Part shown: positions 42,269-50,834 of the stretch, piece by piece | Position numbering within the stretch: the first letter of the stretch is position 1 | How the letters are laid out: each line of letters starts with the position of its first letter | Source: an uncultured Bacteroides sp. | GTDB taxonomy: Bacteria > Bacteroidota > Bacteroidia > Bacteroidales > Bacteroidaceae | Direction of reading: 5' to 3' | Assembly: GCA_947074205.1 (NCBI GenBank) | Contig: CAMTOQ010000004.1 | Span: forward strand, 54,662-118,661 | DNA length: 64,000 bases | Translations under genes and position numbers: made by a program | The notes under the pieces: model-generated | What the model was told of the DNA's origin: nothing | The model's database searches: none | What the model saw: only the letters and a program-made list of their open reading frames with translations

Positions 42269-43969
42269 TTAGATTCCTAGATCTACACCCATATTCTTAG
42301 CTGTCCACTTGTTGATAGTGATGTGAACTTGCATATAGGTTGGATAGTCAATCAATGGAGTGTCAGGAGCAACTTCTACATCACTTGGTTCAGGATAACC
42401 AATCTGATTTACACTATTGATAAGCACATGATAAGCATTGTTTCGTATCACAGAATAATACATCGCCAGTGTAGGAGTGTAAGCTATATCAAAGATATTG
42501 ATTCGATAATAGCAAATAAGACCGCTATTAACTTCATCCCAACCGTAAACACCCACTGTTAAAGGATTAATCGAGAAGCTTCCAACTATTGTTGGAGCAG
42601 AAGGTGCAACAGGGTTAGAAGGTTGATAACACTCAATTTTTATAACGTAATGTGTTCTTATACCTGCAGTTGTTGGAGTTACTTTAGTGATAGTATAGAA
42701 GTAGGATAATTTCTCAATAGTGGGAATATCAACCGGAGTAACTGCTTCATCCCATTTTGCATAAATATCTCTAGGTAAGACATTTAAAGATTTTACCCTG
42801 TTCAAGTGGTGTGATATCAACTGTTTGATTTGATCTGTATCAACATCCTTAGCTTCAGGAGTACCAGTCAATGCTAATGGTTGGAAAGTAAAATCATAGT
42901 CGAAAGAATACATAGCACAACCGGTAGCTGTTGAAGTTAAAGCCGAACTTGCAGTTATTCTACAAGTATTTTCATCATATGCAGCAAACGTTTTATCAGT
43001 AGGAACAAAAGTAGTCTTCAAGAATACATACGATGTATTGCCAACTGCAGGGTTCATATTTGTATTTTCTGGGAGATAGGCCACATCCTTACCATACACA
43101 TTACCATTACCACTTTTCAACTCAAGTATAGGACTTGCAGCTACTGCAGACTGATTATAATAAAAATCTTTATAAGTTAAATACGATGTTAACTCATACT
43201 TTGGAGTAGGAATAACACCATTCACAGCGTCTTGTAAGAATGTATATGGACCTTTGTGAAGATTCAGTACATCATACGTGGGAGCAACAAGAGTAGCCAA
43301 AGCGGGATCACTACCTATAACCAAATCTTTACTTATCGCAACGTCCAGCTTCGCTGCAGCACGATCCACATTCATCCTAACATGATTAGGGTTCCCTTCA
43401 GTCATAGCATCCACTTCAGACACGTCTGCTGCTAAATCTGCAGTGGCCTTGCCGGTCATTAACATATTTTGGATGGTAGACAAAGTTGCTCCTTCCGCTG
43501 TTACTGTTGCATACAGAGTAGAAATTGTGGCATCCTCCACCACGGCTAAGAAACTAGAAAGATTGTCTGGAGTGGCACGGTCAGTTATTCTATCATTCAA
43601 GATAGCCACAAAAGTCTTATTACCTGAAGTTACTTTGACGGCTGCAGCTGGAGAATGCCATTCACCTGTACTTGTTCCCGGAGAATTCTCATATTCAGCA
43701 ACTGTTGAAGCTGTAGCCTCATAGCTACCATCATCCTTAAAGATGTAAACAGCAGCTGTATTTACTGCTAATTCACCGTCAACACCATCTTCAGTTCCAC
43801 CCTCACCAGCACGCGTCATAGACTCCGAGAACTTAAAGCTAAAGCCAACCCATGTTTTTTCACCGTCTTCGGGGATCAATTTGTTCTCCTCGTCGAACTT
43901 TTCGTTTTGCGAACAAGCAGCCATTAATACTGCAAGCGCCATCATAGCAAATTTACTAAATCGTTTCAT
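42269..43969 (-). CDS. Mfa1-family major fimbrial subunit
   Basis: 566 residues from the ATG at 43969. Lipobox LMAAC (Cys19); SMTRAGEGG with Arg53 is the expected protease site that releases the mature subunit so its first strand-acceptor groove opens. Beta-rich N-terminal domain (NTAAVYIFKDDG, KTFVAILND, VRMNVDRAAAKLDVAIS) and a C-terminal domain ending IDYPTYMQVHITINKWTAKN, the typical last strand of Mfa1. It should build the pilus shaft by strand exchange after lipoprotein export to the outer membrane. The Mfa2-like anchor gene is directly upstream (59 bp). Confidence 0.86.
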   Translation of the reverse strand: MKRFSKFAMMALAVLMAACSQNEKFDEENKLIPEDGEKTWVGFSFKFSESMTRAGEGGTEDGVDGELAVNTAAVYIFKDDGSYEATASTVAEYENSPGTSTGEWHSPAAAVKVTSGNKTFVAILNDRITDRATPDNLSSFLAVVEDATISTLYATVTAEGATLSTIQNMLMTGKATADLAADVSEVDAMTEGNPNHVRMNVDRAAAKLDVAISKDLVIGSDPALATLVAPTYDVLNLHKGPYTFLQDAVNGVIPTPKYELTSYLTYKDFYYNQSAVAASPILELKSGNGNVYGKDVAYLPENTNMNPAVGNTSYVFLKTTFVPTDKTFAAYDENTCRITASSALTSTATGCAMYSFDYDFTFQPLALTGTPEAKDVDTDQIKQLISHHLNRVKSLNVLPRDIYAKWDEAVTPVDIPTIEKLSYFYTITKVTPTTAGIRTHYVIKIECYQPSNPVAPSAPTIVGSFSINPLTVGVYGWDEVNSGLICYYRINIFDIAYTPTLAMYYSVIRNNAYHVLINSVNQIGYPEPSDVEVAPDTPLIDYPTYMQVHITINKWTAKNMGVDLGI

Positions 43970-44028
43970 AAGACATTTGTTAAAAAGATTAATACTCAAT
44001 TTGTTTGTTTTGATTATTAGTAATTATA

Positions 44029-45039
44029 TTAAATCTCTATTCCTAGATTCTTTATAAGCCAACCATTAATATAGATGGTGGTAGCCATCCATGTTTCGTT
44101 TCCCGTATGCTCGGTGCAGCGAAAGGTGATATCCACATCATAGTTGCACTCACGGTCCAGTGACTCTTGCGTGTTGTACTGTCCCGTCTGCTTTATCATA
44201 TCTACCAAACCTTCCGAATAAACCTCCTTCTCTGTGCCATCCGGCTGCACCTGTCGCACCACCAGTATTACAGTACATCCATCCACCATCAGTTGCATAG
44301 TACGAATCAAGACCTTTAATTCTGCTCTGTCTGGGTTTAGTTTTCCAAGAGAGTCACTCTCATAAATCAGGAGACGTTCGCATTGCAGTTGGTTATCAAA
44401 ATCCGATTCGCCATTTTTACCTTCTAGATAAACTCGCGTATTTTGTTCGTGCGAGATATCTGTACAATACACCCCCTTGTCGTTCTTCCATGAAATAGTG
44501 ACGGTGACATCATTCGTATTTTTCATCAAATCCACCGTCTGCGAAGACGTGGCTCGAGTAGAAATGCCCTCAACATCAACTTTACCATGAAAGCTGGTAG
44601 TAAGCCCAGTATTAACAAATCCATGTGCAGTAGTCTCCCACGCCACCTCAGGTGTTTGGGCCACAACAGAGACTTTTGCATCAGATAATCTTTCTATACC
44701 AGACAGCTCACTATCTGCAAAAAGATTGCCTAGGGCCACCACTCTATAACTCTCCTCTTCTAACAAGCTATCAATTTGAAGCGAATACCCCCCAACAAAA
44801 GGCCCTTTATCATCTACTATGTGACGTTGCAGCAAACCTTTACTATCATAGACAAAGACATCTAGCTTCCTCAGTTCATCTTGAAGAAGATCAATATTCT
44901 GTGTATTATGAGTAAAATAGAAATTCAGGATGACTGAGCGGTACAAAGAAGGACAATCCTTAGTACTATCATATATGCATCCCTGCAACAAGAGTGCGAG
45001 GATCACAAGAAGCTCAGCAATAAGAGGAGTTCTTTTCAT
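44029..45039 (-). CDS. FimB/Mfa2-family fimbrial anchor lipoprotein
   Basis: 336 residues. Lipobox LLLQGC (Cys21). The mature N-terminus IYDSTKDCPSLYRSVILNFYF and the strand RKLDVFVYDSKGLL are characteristic of Mfa2/FimB proteins, and the end WMATTIYINGWLIKNLGIEI matches their last strand. Unlike the shaft subunits it shows no TRA-type processing site near residue 50, consistent with a lipid-retained protein that anchors the pilus base and limits its length. Confidence 0.87.
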   Translation of the reverse strand: MKRTPLIAELLVILALLLQGCIYDSTKDCPSLYRSVILNFYFTHNTQNIDLLQDELRKLDVFVYDSKGLLQRHIVDDKGPFVGGYSLQIDSLLEEESYRVVALGNLFADSELSGIERLSDAKVSVVAQTPEVAWETTAHGFVNTGLTTSFHGKVDVEGISTRATSSQTVDLMKNTNDVTVTISWKNDKGVYCTDISHEQNTRVYLEGKNGESDFDNQLQCERLLIYESDSLGKLNPDRAELKVLIRTMQLMVDGCTVILVVRQVQPDGTEKEVYSEGLVDMIKQTGQYNTQESLDRECNYDVDITFRCTEHTGNETWMATTIYINGWLIKNLGIEI

Positions 45040-45090
45040 TAAGCATATTATTTTCTAGTTGATTCCTAAAAAAACAAAGTAGACATCATT

Positions 45091-45681
45091 TTAGAAGAGG
45101 TAGACCACAGACATTGCCGCCCGTGTAGGTTTCAAGAAGAGTTTCTCACCGTTACCGAGCTTGGGACCACACTCATAGCAGGGGTAACGGCCATATTTGG
45201 CATAAGCCAACCCCAAACCGATTTCCGTTTCGAGGCTCCAATGCCTAGACAACACAAAATGATAACCATAGCTCACGCCAAGGGCCACCATGTTGCCTTG
45301 CAAGCGCTCATCGCGTAAATTCTTCCAAATACTGAGGGGGAAATGCAGGTTGCCTGCATTGAAGTGAGCATATTCACCCTGAACACCTATAAACGACCCG
45401 TTCATAGGTTGGCAAAACCAGTAGCGATAGCCCAACAGTGCCGAGATATGCTTCATCTTCTTATTTTCGGAGAAAGTCCAAGGATTGTATCCCAACATCA
45501 AGTTGACAGAAGAGTGACGTCCCGTCACCACTTCGCCTTCGACATTGGCCGTACCCATAGCCCCCCAATAGAGAAGATTGGTTTTCAGCGCTACCTTTTG
45601 AGCCCTAACATTAGGGCTTAATGTAACTACTACGAATAGCAATAAAGCAAAGCGCTTTGTAAGTTTCTTTATAATAGCCAT
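45091..45681 (-). CDS. DUF3575 outer-membrane beta-barrel-like protein
   Basis: 196 residues with a signal peptide (LLFVVVTLSPNVRAQ, about 1-27). The conserved DUF3575 opening VALKTNLLYWGAMGTANVEG is followed by alternating aromatic strands (HSSVNLMLGYNPW, ALLGYRYWF, FIGVQGEYAHFN, VALGVSYGYHF) and an aromatic C-terminus ending VVYLF, as in outer-membrane barrels. DUF3575 genes are usually the first gene of Mfa-type pilus operons in Bacteroidales, as here. Its exact role is unknown. Confidence 0.85.
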   Translation of the reverse strand: MAIIKKLTKRFALLLFVVVTLSPNVRAQKVALKTNLLYWGAMGTANVEGEVVTGRHSSVNLMLGYNPWTFSENKKMKHISALLGYRYWFCQPMNGSFIGVQGEYAHFNAGNLHFPLSIWKNLRDERLQGNMVALGVSYGYHFVLSRHWSLETEIGLGLAYAKYGRYPCYECGPKLGNGEKLFLKPTRAAMSVVYLF

Positions 45682-45766
45682 AAGATATCGAGATATTATA
45701 AGGCATTATTGTTTTGTTTGTTTGTTTCAGCAATACGAATATTTCCACATCAATATTACTTGTGTG

Positions 45767-45798
45767 CAAAGATATATGATATTAATTTAATATTTCAA
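45767..45798 (-). promoter_or_regulatory. promoter of the pilus operon
   Basis: On the minus strand TTG (45798-45796), 21 bp, and exact TATCTTTG (45774-45767). Initiation near 45762 gives a leader of about 80 bases before the DUF3575 gene. Confidence 0.6.
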
Positions 45799-46262
45799 CT
45801 TTTTATATTATTTTTCACAACATAATATTAACAACAATTCCTTTAAAACAATTTAAGCTGCAAATTTGTTAATTTATAGTAATTTTTCGAACAATACTAT
45901 TTGTTATTTGTTTCCCATCACTTGTAAATATATACACTTTATTTGTCAATAAAATTACAGCCCAAACAACACCATCAGAAAGCTACAATAGTTATTGTAG
46001 TGCCAACATAAAGTCGATGTTGGTTATCGGCGAATAGGCCATAAACAGCCCATTCTTATTGTAAGCATCACAAATTTGAAGGTAATAAAATAGAAATTAT
46101 CAATAAGAGAGAAAGGTAAATCCTGATTGACAAAAGTGTATATTTATGCAAGCATACAATTACAAAGCACACCCGCGACTGGCATACAACATATTATCCT
46201 TTGAACAACAGAGCGATGCTATTCAAAAGAACCTAAATACAAGAAGAACTGGCAAGTAACCC
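45799..46262. other. gene-free AT-rich region upstream of the pilus operon with two tandem hairpins
   Basis: No open frame or RNA gene is convincing. Two adjacent inverted repeats stand out: CTACAATA/TATTGTAG at 45983-46000 with a 2-base centre, and CCAACAT/ATGTTGG at 46003-46023 with a 7-base loop. They lie about 200 bp upstream of the pilus promoter and 240 bp downstream of the end of the glucosaminidase gene. No pair of long inverted repeats flanking the promoter was seen. Confidence 0.5.
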
Positions 46263-47168
46263 CTAACGTAACTTCAACGTATCCCCCACCTGTGGCATAT
46301 AGTCGGGGCTCTTTTTGTTGAGCTTATAAAGATTTTTAAGACGAATGGCGTAGCGTTGTGAGATAGAGTACATCGAATCACCTGACTCTACTATATAATA
46401 AGAGTAGGCGGGCAGTGCCTTTTTACGCTTGGCCTTGAGGTAGATAATATCGCCATCGGACAACTGATACTCAGGATAGAGTTCATTGTAGCTGATTAGT
46501 TTACTACGGCTAACTCCCAATTCCTTGGCAAGCATGGCAAAAGTGTCGCCTTTGCGGGCTACTATATAAGCCATATCGTTGGCCATATAGATGGTATGGG
46601 GGTTGAGCAACCAAGGATTACGGCGCAACTGACGCTTAGAGTAAGCCCCTTGCTTGTCATACTGATGCAGTGAATAGGTCTCGATAATATCGATCAACTT
46701 ATAACCATAGCTTGGGTCGGTGGCATAGCCGGCTTTCTTTAGTCCATGCGCCCATCCTTTATAGTCGGTAATAGACAGTTTAAAGAGAAAGGCATAGCGC
46801 TGACCATTGACTAGAAATGCGGAATGATCGGCATACGACTCTGAGGCGTGGCGGTAGGCGCGAAAACACTCGTTGGGAGCATCGTCGGTGTGGCGCACAG
46901 AGCGCCCCTTCCAACCACTGCCACACTTTATGCCAAAATGGTTATTACTTTTGCGGGCCAACTCACTCATACCTGCCCCACTCTCCAGCAATCCCTGAGC
47001 AAGGGTTATACTGGCAGGAATACGATAACTCTTCATGTGATCGATTGCCATTTGATTGTATTGTTTGATATACTCTTGATAGCGAGGGTTGCGCTTCTGG
47101 GCATTTACGTTAATCGTAGTAAGCAATGCAATAAACAGGGTAAAGATAAAGAGTCTTGTCAGCTTCAT
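46263..47168 (-). CDS. glucosaminidase (GH73) with two LysM domains
   Basis: 301 residues from the ATG at 47168. Signal peptide 1-23 (INVNAQ). The GH73-type N-acetylglucosaminidase domain spans about 30-165: SITLAQGLLESGAGMSELAR contains the catalytic glutamate, and NNHFGIKC is the family block. Two LysM repeats follow, near 190-235 (YIVARKGDTFAMLAKELGVS) and 250-298 (YYIVESGDSMYSISQRYAI), which bind glycan. It cuts peptidoglycan in the periplasm and probably takes part in growth or cell separation. Transcribed divergently from cdd. Confidence 0.9.
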   Translation of the reverse strand: MKLTRLFIFTLFIALLTTINVNAQKRNPRYQEYIKQYNQMAIDHMKSYRIPASITLAQGLLESGAGMSELARKSNNHFGIKCGSGWKGRSVRHTDDAPNECFRAYRHASESYADHSAFLVNGQRYAFLFKLSITDYKGWAHGLKKAGYATDPSYGYKLIDIIETYSLHQYDKQGAYSKRQLRRNPWLLNPHTIYMANDMAYIVARKGDTFAMLAKELGVSRSKLISYNELYPEYQLSDGDIIYLKAKRKKALPAYSYYIVESGDSMYSISQRYAIRLKNLYKLNKKSPDYMPQVGDTLKLR

Positions 47169-47239
47169 AAACAATGTTAGTTAAATCGTATATCTGTCAC
47201 AAAAATCAATAAAAATGACGAGATTAACAATCTCTTTTC

Positions 47240-47247
47240 TAACTTTG
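47240..47247 (+). promoter_or_regulatory. -7 element of cdd
   Basis: Exact TAACTTTG. Initiation near 47252 leaves about 31 bases before the ATG at 47283 and excludes the upstream ATG at 47247. The -33 position has no good TTTG. Confidence 0.5.
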
Positions 47248-47282
47248 TGATAGTCTACTGTAATAAAAAAACTGAAATTAAT

Positions 47283-47768
47283 ATGAAACCCATAACAATC
47301 ACTCATGTACTCAATCAGTACCAATGGGATGAACTAGCAAAAGAAGATCAAAAGTTGATAGAACTAGCGAAAGAGAGCACAGCCAACAGCTATGCCCCCT
47401 ATTCTCAGTTTTCGGTGGGTGCTGCCTTGCTGCTCAACGATGGAACTATTGTTACAGGTACCAATCAAGAGAATGCGGCCTACCCATCGGGCCTATGTGC
47501 CGAACGTACCGCGATCTTCTATGCCAATTCGCAATACCCCAACCAGCCCGTGAAGACTTTGGCTATCGCTGCGCGCACCACTAAGGATTTTATTGCCGAA
47601 CACATTGCCCCTTGTGGAGCTTGCAGACAAGTGATACTAGAGACAGAAAGACGTTACAAACAGCCTATACGCATCTTGCTCTACGGCAAAGATTCGGTAC
47701 TCGAAGTGCAGGGAATCACCGATTTACTCCCTCTGTGTTTCGACGGTTCTTCGCTAGACTTGGGATAA
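47283..47768 (+). CDS. cdd: cytidine deaminase
   Basis: 161 residues. Zinc-site motifs CAERTA near residue 68 (Cys ligand and catalytic Glu) and PCGACRQ near 103 (two Cys ligands) are the three-cysteine form of small tetrameric deaminases. The N-terminal SYAPYSQFSVGAALL is the usual nucleoside-binding stretch. It converts cytidine and deoxycytidine to uridine and deoxyuridine. It is followed by a 60-bp gap, filled by a stem-loop, and then the disulfide reductase gene on the same strand. Confidence 0.93.
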   Translation: MKPITITHVLNQYQWDELAKEDQKLIELAKESTANSYAPYSQFSVGAALLLNDGTIVTGTNQENAAYPSGLCAERTAIFYANSQYPNQPVKTLAIAARTTKDFIAEHIAPCGACRQVILETERRYKQPIRILLYGKDSVLEVQGITDLLPLCFDGSSLDLG

Positions 47769-47777
47769 ACAAATCAG

Positions 47778-47826
47778 ACTCACAAATGTTATTAAGGATA
47801 AGTGAAACCTTATAACATTTGTGAGT
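47778..47826 (+). promoter_or_regulatory. strong stem-loop ending two bases before the reductase start codon
   Basis: A perfect 15-bp stem (47778-47792 with 47812-47826), then a one-base bulge and four more pairs (47794-47797 with 47808-47811), loop ATAAGTGAAA. Only TTT follows, so it is a poor terminator. The right arm covers the place where a ribosome would bind for the ATG at 47829, so translational or attenuation control is possible. Confidence 0.6.
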
Positions 47827-47828
47827 TT

Positions 47829-49205
47829 ATGAAACAGTTTGATGCCATCATTATAGGATTTGGGAAAGCGGGTAAAGACCTGGCCATAGAGCTAGCCAAA
47901 AAGAAATGGAGCGTAGCTCTTATCGAACGCTCACCCAAAATGTACGGCGGTAGTTGTATTAATATTGCCTGCGTGCCTACCAAACGCCTGGTGCAGGAGT
48001 CTAAGATCGCACAGCTACTCAGTCAAACGGATGTGATAGACCGTACTGGCATCTATCGCAATGCTATAGAGAAGAAAAACGATTTGACTAAAATTCTTCG
48101 TTCGAAGGCATTGGACGACATTTCTCAACATCCGGAAATTATTCTTTTCAACGGTGTAGCCTCTTTTGTATCTGCAAGCATTGTAGAGGTAAAACTAGAA
48201 GATAGTATAGAGCAACTAGAGGGAAAAGAAATCTTCATCAATACAGGATCGGAATGCATCACACCTGCCATCGACGGATTGGATAGTTGCACCAAGGCCT
48301 ACACCACCGGACAACTTCTAGAGCTCAATCTACTTCCTCAACATCTCATCATCATAGGAGCCGGTGCTGCCGGTATGGAGTTCGCCTCTATCTACAACAA
48401 CTTCGGTAGCAAAGTCACCGTCGTCGAAGCCCTACCCAACTTTATGCCTTATGCCGACCGCGACTTTGCAGGCAGCGTACAAAGTGTTTTCGAAAAGCGT
48501 GGCGTGGAGATGATATTCAACAGTCAGATTATATCTATCGCCGATACTAACGAGGGAGCAGCAGTAACCTATATCGACAAAAACAAGGGCGACGAATATA
48601 CTATTGAAGGTGATGCCATACTAATAGCCACCGGACGTCGTCCCAACACCAAAGATCTTCATCTTGAAGCAGCAGGGGTAAAAATAGCAGAGACCGGTGC
48701 TATCATTGTAGATAGTCACCTACACACGGAAGTGCCACATATCTGGGCAATGGGCGATGTAAGGGGTGGAACTATGTCCACCGCTGTAGCTATGGACGAC
48801 TGTCGCATCATATTAAACCGACTATTTGGCGATGACAGCCGCAGCATAGACGACAGAATGCCCGAGCCACATGCCTACTTCACCGATCCACCTATAGCCT
48901 ATATTGGCATCACCGAAGGCGAAGCTATCAAAAAGGGCTACAACTTTAAAGTTTCACGCCTACTGGTAAACACAGTGACTCGCAGCCACACTTTGAAGCA
49001 AACCGAGGGAATGATGAAAGCCATAGTCAATGCCGATACCAACAGAATCATTGGTTGTGCTTTATTCTGCACGGATGCACCGGAAATTATCAACCTAGTG
49101 AACATGGCGATGAAGCAGGAACTCCCCTATACTTTTATGCGTGACTTTATCTTCACTCATCCTAGCATGAGCGAAGCATTCAACCAACTGTTTGATATGG
49201 AATAG
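47829..49205 (+). CDS. RclA-like pyridine nucleotide-disulfide oxidoreductase
   Basis: 458 residues from the ATG at 47829. FAD-binding DAIIIGFGKAGKDLA at the N-terminus, redox-active GGSCINIACVPTK near residue 40 (C-x4-C), NAD(P)H-binding LIIIGAGAAGMEFASIY near 175, second FAD motif IWAMGDVRGG near 307, and dimer-interface FIFTHPSMSEAFNQLF at the end, with the His that acts as base in this family. The form resembles E. coli RclA/YkgC, a copper- and hypothiocyanite-linked reductase, more than dihydrolipoamide dehydrogenase, because no 2-oxoacid dehydrogenase genes are near. There is no N-terminal heavy-metal domain as in MerA. The substrate is inferred. Confidence 0.8.
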   Translation: MKQFDAIIIGFGKAGKDLAIELAKKKWSVALIERSPKMYGGSCINIACVPTKRLVQESKIAQLLSQTDVIDRTGIYRNAIEKKNDLTKILRSKALDDISQHPEIILFNGVASFVSASIVEVKLEDSIEQLEGKEIFINTGSECITPAIDGLDSCTKAYTTGQLLELNLLPQHLIIIGAGAAGMEFASIYNNFGSKVTVVEALPNFMPYADRDFAGSVQSVFEKRGVEMIFNSQIISIADTNEGAAVTYIDKNKGDEYTIEGDAILIATGRRPNTKDLHLEAAGVKIAETGAIIVDSHLHTEVPHIWAMGDVRGGTMSTAVAMDDCRIILNRLFGDDSRSIDDRMPEPHAYFTDPPIAYIGITEGEAIKKGYNFKVSRLLVNTVTRSHTLKQTEGMMKAIVNADTNRIIGCALFCTDAPEIINLVNMAMKQELPYTFMRDFIFTHPSMSEAFNQLFDME

Positions 49206-49222
49206 AGTAGACAGCAAACAAA

Positions 49223-49263
49223 AAAATACGCTCATTCTCCTAGTAGGTAGATGAGCGTATTTT
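49223..49263 (+). terminator. terminator after the RclA-like gene
   Basis: A perfect 13-bp stem (49223-49235 with 49251-49263), A-run before and T-run within the right end, 17 bp after the stop codon. Confidence 0.88.
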
Positions 49264-49455
49264 GGGTTTAAATAAAGTATATCATTAGCAGATAAACAAC
49301 ACAGAGAATTTCTCTAACTCAAAAGAGAAATCAAGAACAATTCAACCGAAATCTTTCTTTCTTCATTTATGAAATATGACTGACTGAATATAGAATCTAT
49401 ATTTATTTCATTGCATAACATGTAAAGAAGCAATTACACTTTACAAAGACCTTAT

Positions 49456-49839
49456 CTATCTGGGAATAAAAGACAATTCATTTTTGCTTTTATCAATCTT
49501 GTAGCCTTCTTGATCTAATTCATGTGTTTCGACATTAATCTCTCCGTTATGGTAATGATACTTACTAATATAACGCGGAGTCCAATTTTGCCTAGCCTGA
49601 TTCCAGCGATAAACAGTTACACTTTTCATCCGCTTCTTGTTATCATAAGTATATTGATAGCGCACATGAGGCGTCATATTATTATCAATGTTATAAGTAG
49701 TACGATAAGTAGGTACATCATCATTCGGATCAAAAACAGTGATACGCTTTTGGGAAGGATCATTTTCAGCCCAAGTGTGGCTAGTCCATAGGCAAATCAT
49801 TGCCATTACTAGCAACTTTATAATTGTAGCAGCTCTCAT
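49456..49839 (-). CDS. small exported protein, probably DUF3836
   Basis: 127 residues with a signal peptide at 1-24 (VMAMICLWTSHTWAEN). The mature part has repeated aromatic strand patterns VRYQYTYDNKKRMKSVTVYR, then WNQARQNWTPRYISKYHYHN and INVETHELDQEGYKID, resembling the Bacteroides DUF3836 family, whose function is unknown. It stands alone between the reductase terminator and a long gene-free region, with no clear promoter. Confidence 0.6.
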   Translation of the reverse strand: MRAATIIKLLVMAMICLWTSHTWAENDPSQKRITVFDPNDDVPTYRTTYNIDNNMTPHVRYQYTYDNKKRMKSVTVYRWNQARQNWTPRYISKYHYHNGEINVETHELDQEGYKIDKSKNELSFIPR

Positions 49840-50784
49840 AAGTCAAAGTTTAATGGTTAATCAGAATGCCATTAACATCTCTTTAAACTAGAGGACTAAT
49901 CAGCCAATTTCAAGAATTTCAAGGAACTATGTGTTTTTTAATGAGACAATAATGCATTCATCTCTAGAGTCGGAGGAATAAGATACAGGCCGTACACAAT
50001 ACACACAAACTATAAACGAACAACTTATGAATGAAACGAAGTTACCACTCTTTCTAAAAAAAGCATCAATAAACCCTGCATTGGTACGACCTGTACTATG
50101 TAGAAACAACAATAAAAATGGAATAAAGATTAGACAAACGGGCCTAAAGAATCGAAAAATATTGCAAAATTTCCGTTACATTTTTCCACCAAAAAATAAA
50201 CTATTACTACAAATCGACTAAATCAACAAAAACAGAATTGATTACCCCAATCCGAACTACAAATCGACTTTTTAGTTAAATAAATGGGCCATTATAACCC
50301 ACTTGTTAAAAAACAACAGTAGGCGAAAAAATAATTTTTTCAGAAGCATACTAATTTCGCAAATAAGTACAACTACTTATTTTGAAAACTTCGTACAAAT
50401 AGCGATTAATAGAGGTTTATGTTCTATAAAAGTAGTATTGAAACAAAGAAAGGATGTGAGCAAAAAAAAGAGCTACAACGAGTTGTGAGGGTAGAGCAGG
50501 CTTGCTTCTGTTGGCAGTGATTGATAGGTAGATGCCTGATAAACTATAACGATCCCGCTGTTTTAATCTTAGGCAAATAGATATTCTCATTAGCTCGAGA
50601 AACTCTTCTCAACAAATTAAATGCTTTGAGAAGAAATAGCGGTACTAGAATAGCCTAAGTAAATAAAGGCATTAATCAGCTTCATATCCTTGCGTAAGAG
50701 TGACATATAGCGTAATTATGATTTACTTCATATCGGGCAAAATCAAATTGGATTAGGATCACGATTCGTTATAGGAGCAAAAAA
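49840..50784. other. about 0.95 kb without a convincing gene
   Basis: Short open frames (for example 50027-50221 plus, 64 codons, and 50303-50488 plus, 61 codons) are Lys/Asn-rich and show no family pattern. A 14-bp sequence ACTACAAATCGACT occurs twice, at 50206-50219 and 50256-50269, exactly 50 bp apart. A 9-bp-stem hairpin lies at 50604-50634. This may be decayed DNA, an old insertion scar, or a non-coding RNA locus; I cannot choose between them. Confidence 0.45.
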
Positions 50785-50810
50785 AGCTGCCCGAAAGAAT
50801 CCGGACAGCT
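50785..50810 (-). terminator. terminator of the phosphoglucomutase gene
   Basis: Stem AGCTG-C-CCG (50785-50793) with CGG-A-CAGCT (50802-50810), one internal mismatch. On the minus strand a run of seven T follows. Confidence 0.82.
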
Positions 50811-50834
50811 CATCTATGTTAATATGGAGAAGAA

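Noticed and set aside
45682..46262. Invertible promoter for the pilus operon
   Set aside because: No pair of inverted repeats flanks the promoter and no recombinase gene is adjacent.
50027..50221. A 64-codon plus-strand frame that might be a gene remnant
   Set aside because: Lys/Asn-rich composition typical of AT-rich non-coding DNA; no match to an integrase or other family that I can recognise.
50206..50269. Possible CRISPR remnant from two 14-bp repeats 50 bp apart
   Set aside because: Only two copies, no palindromic repeat, no further units and no cas genes.
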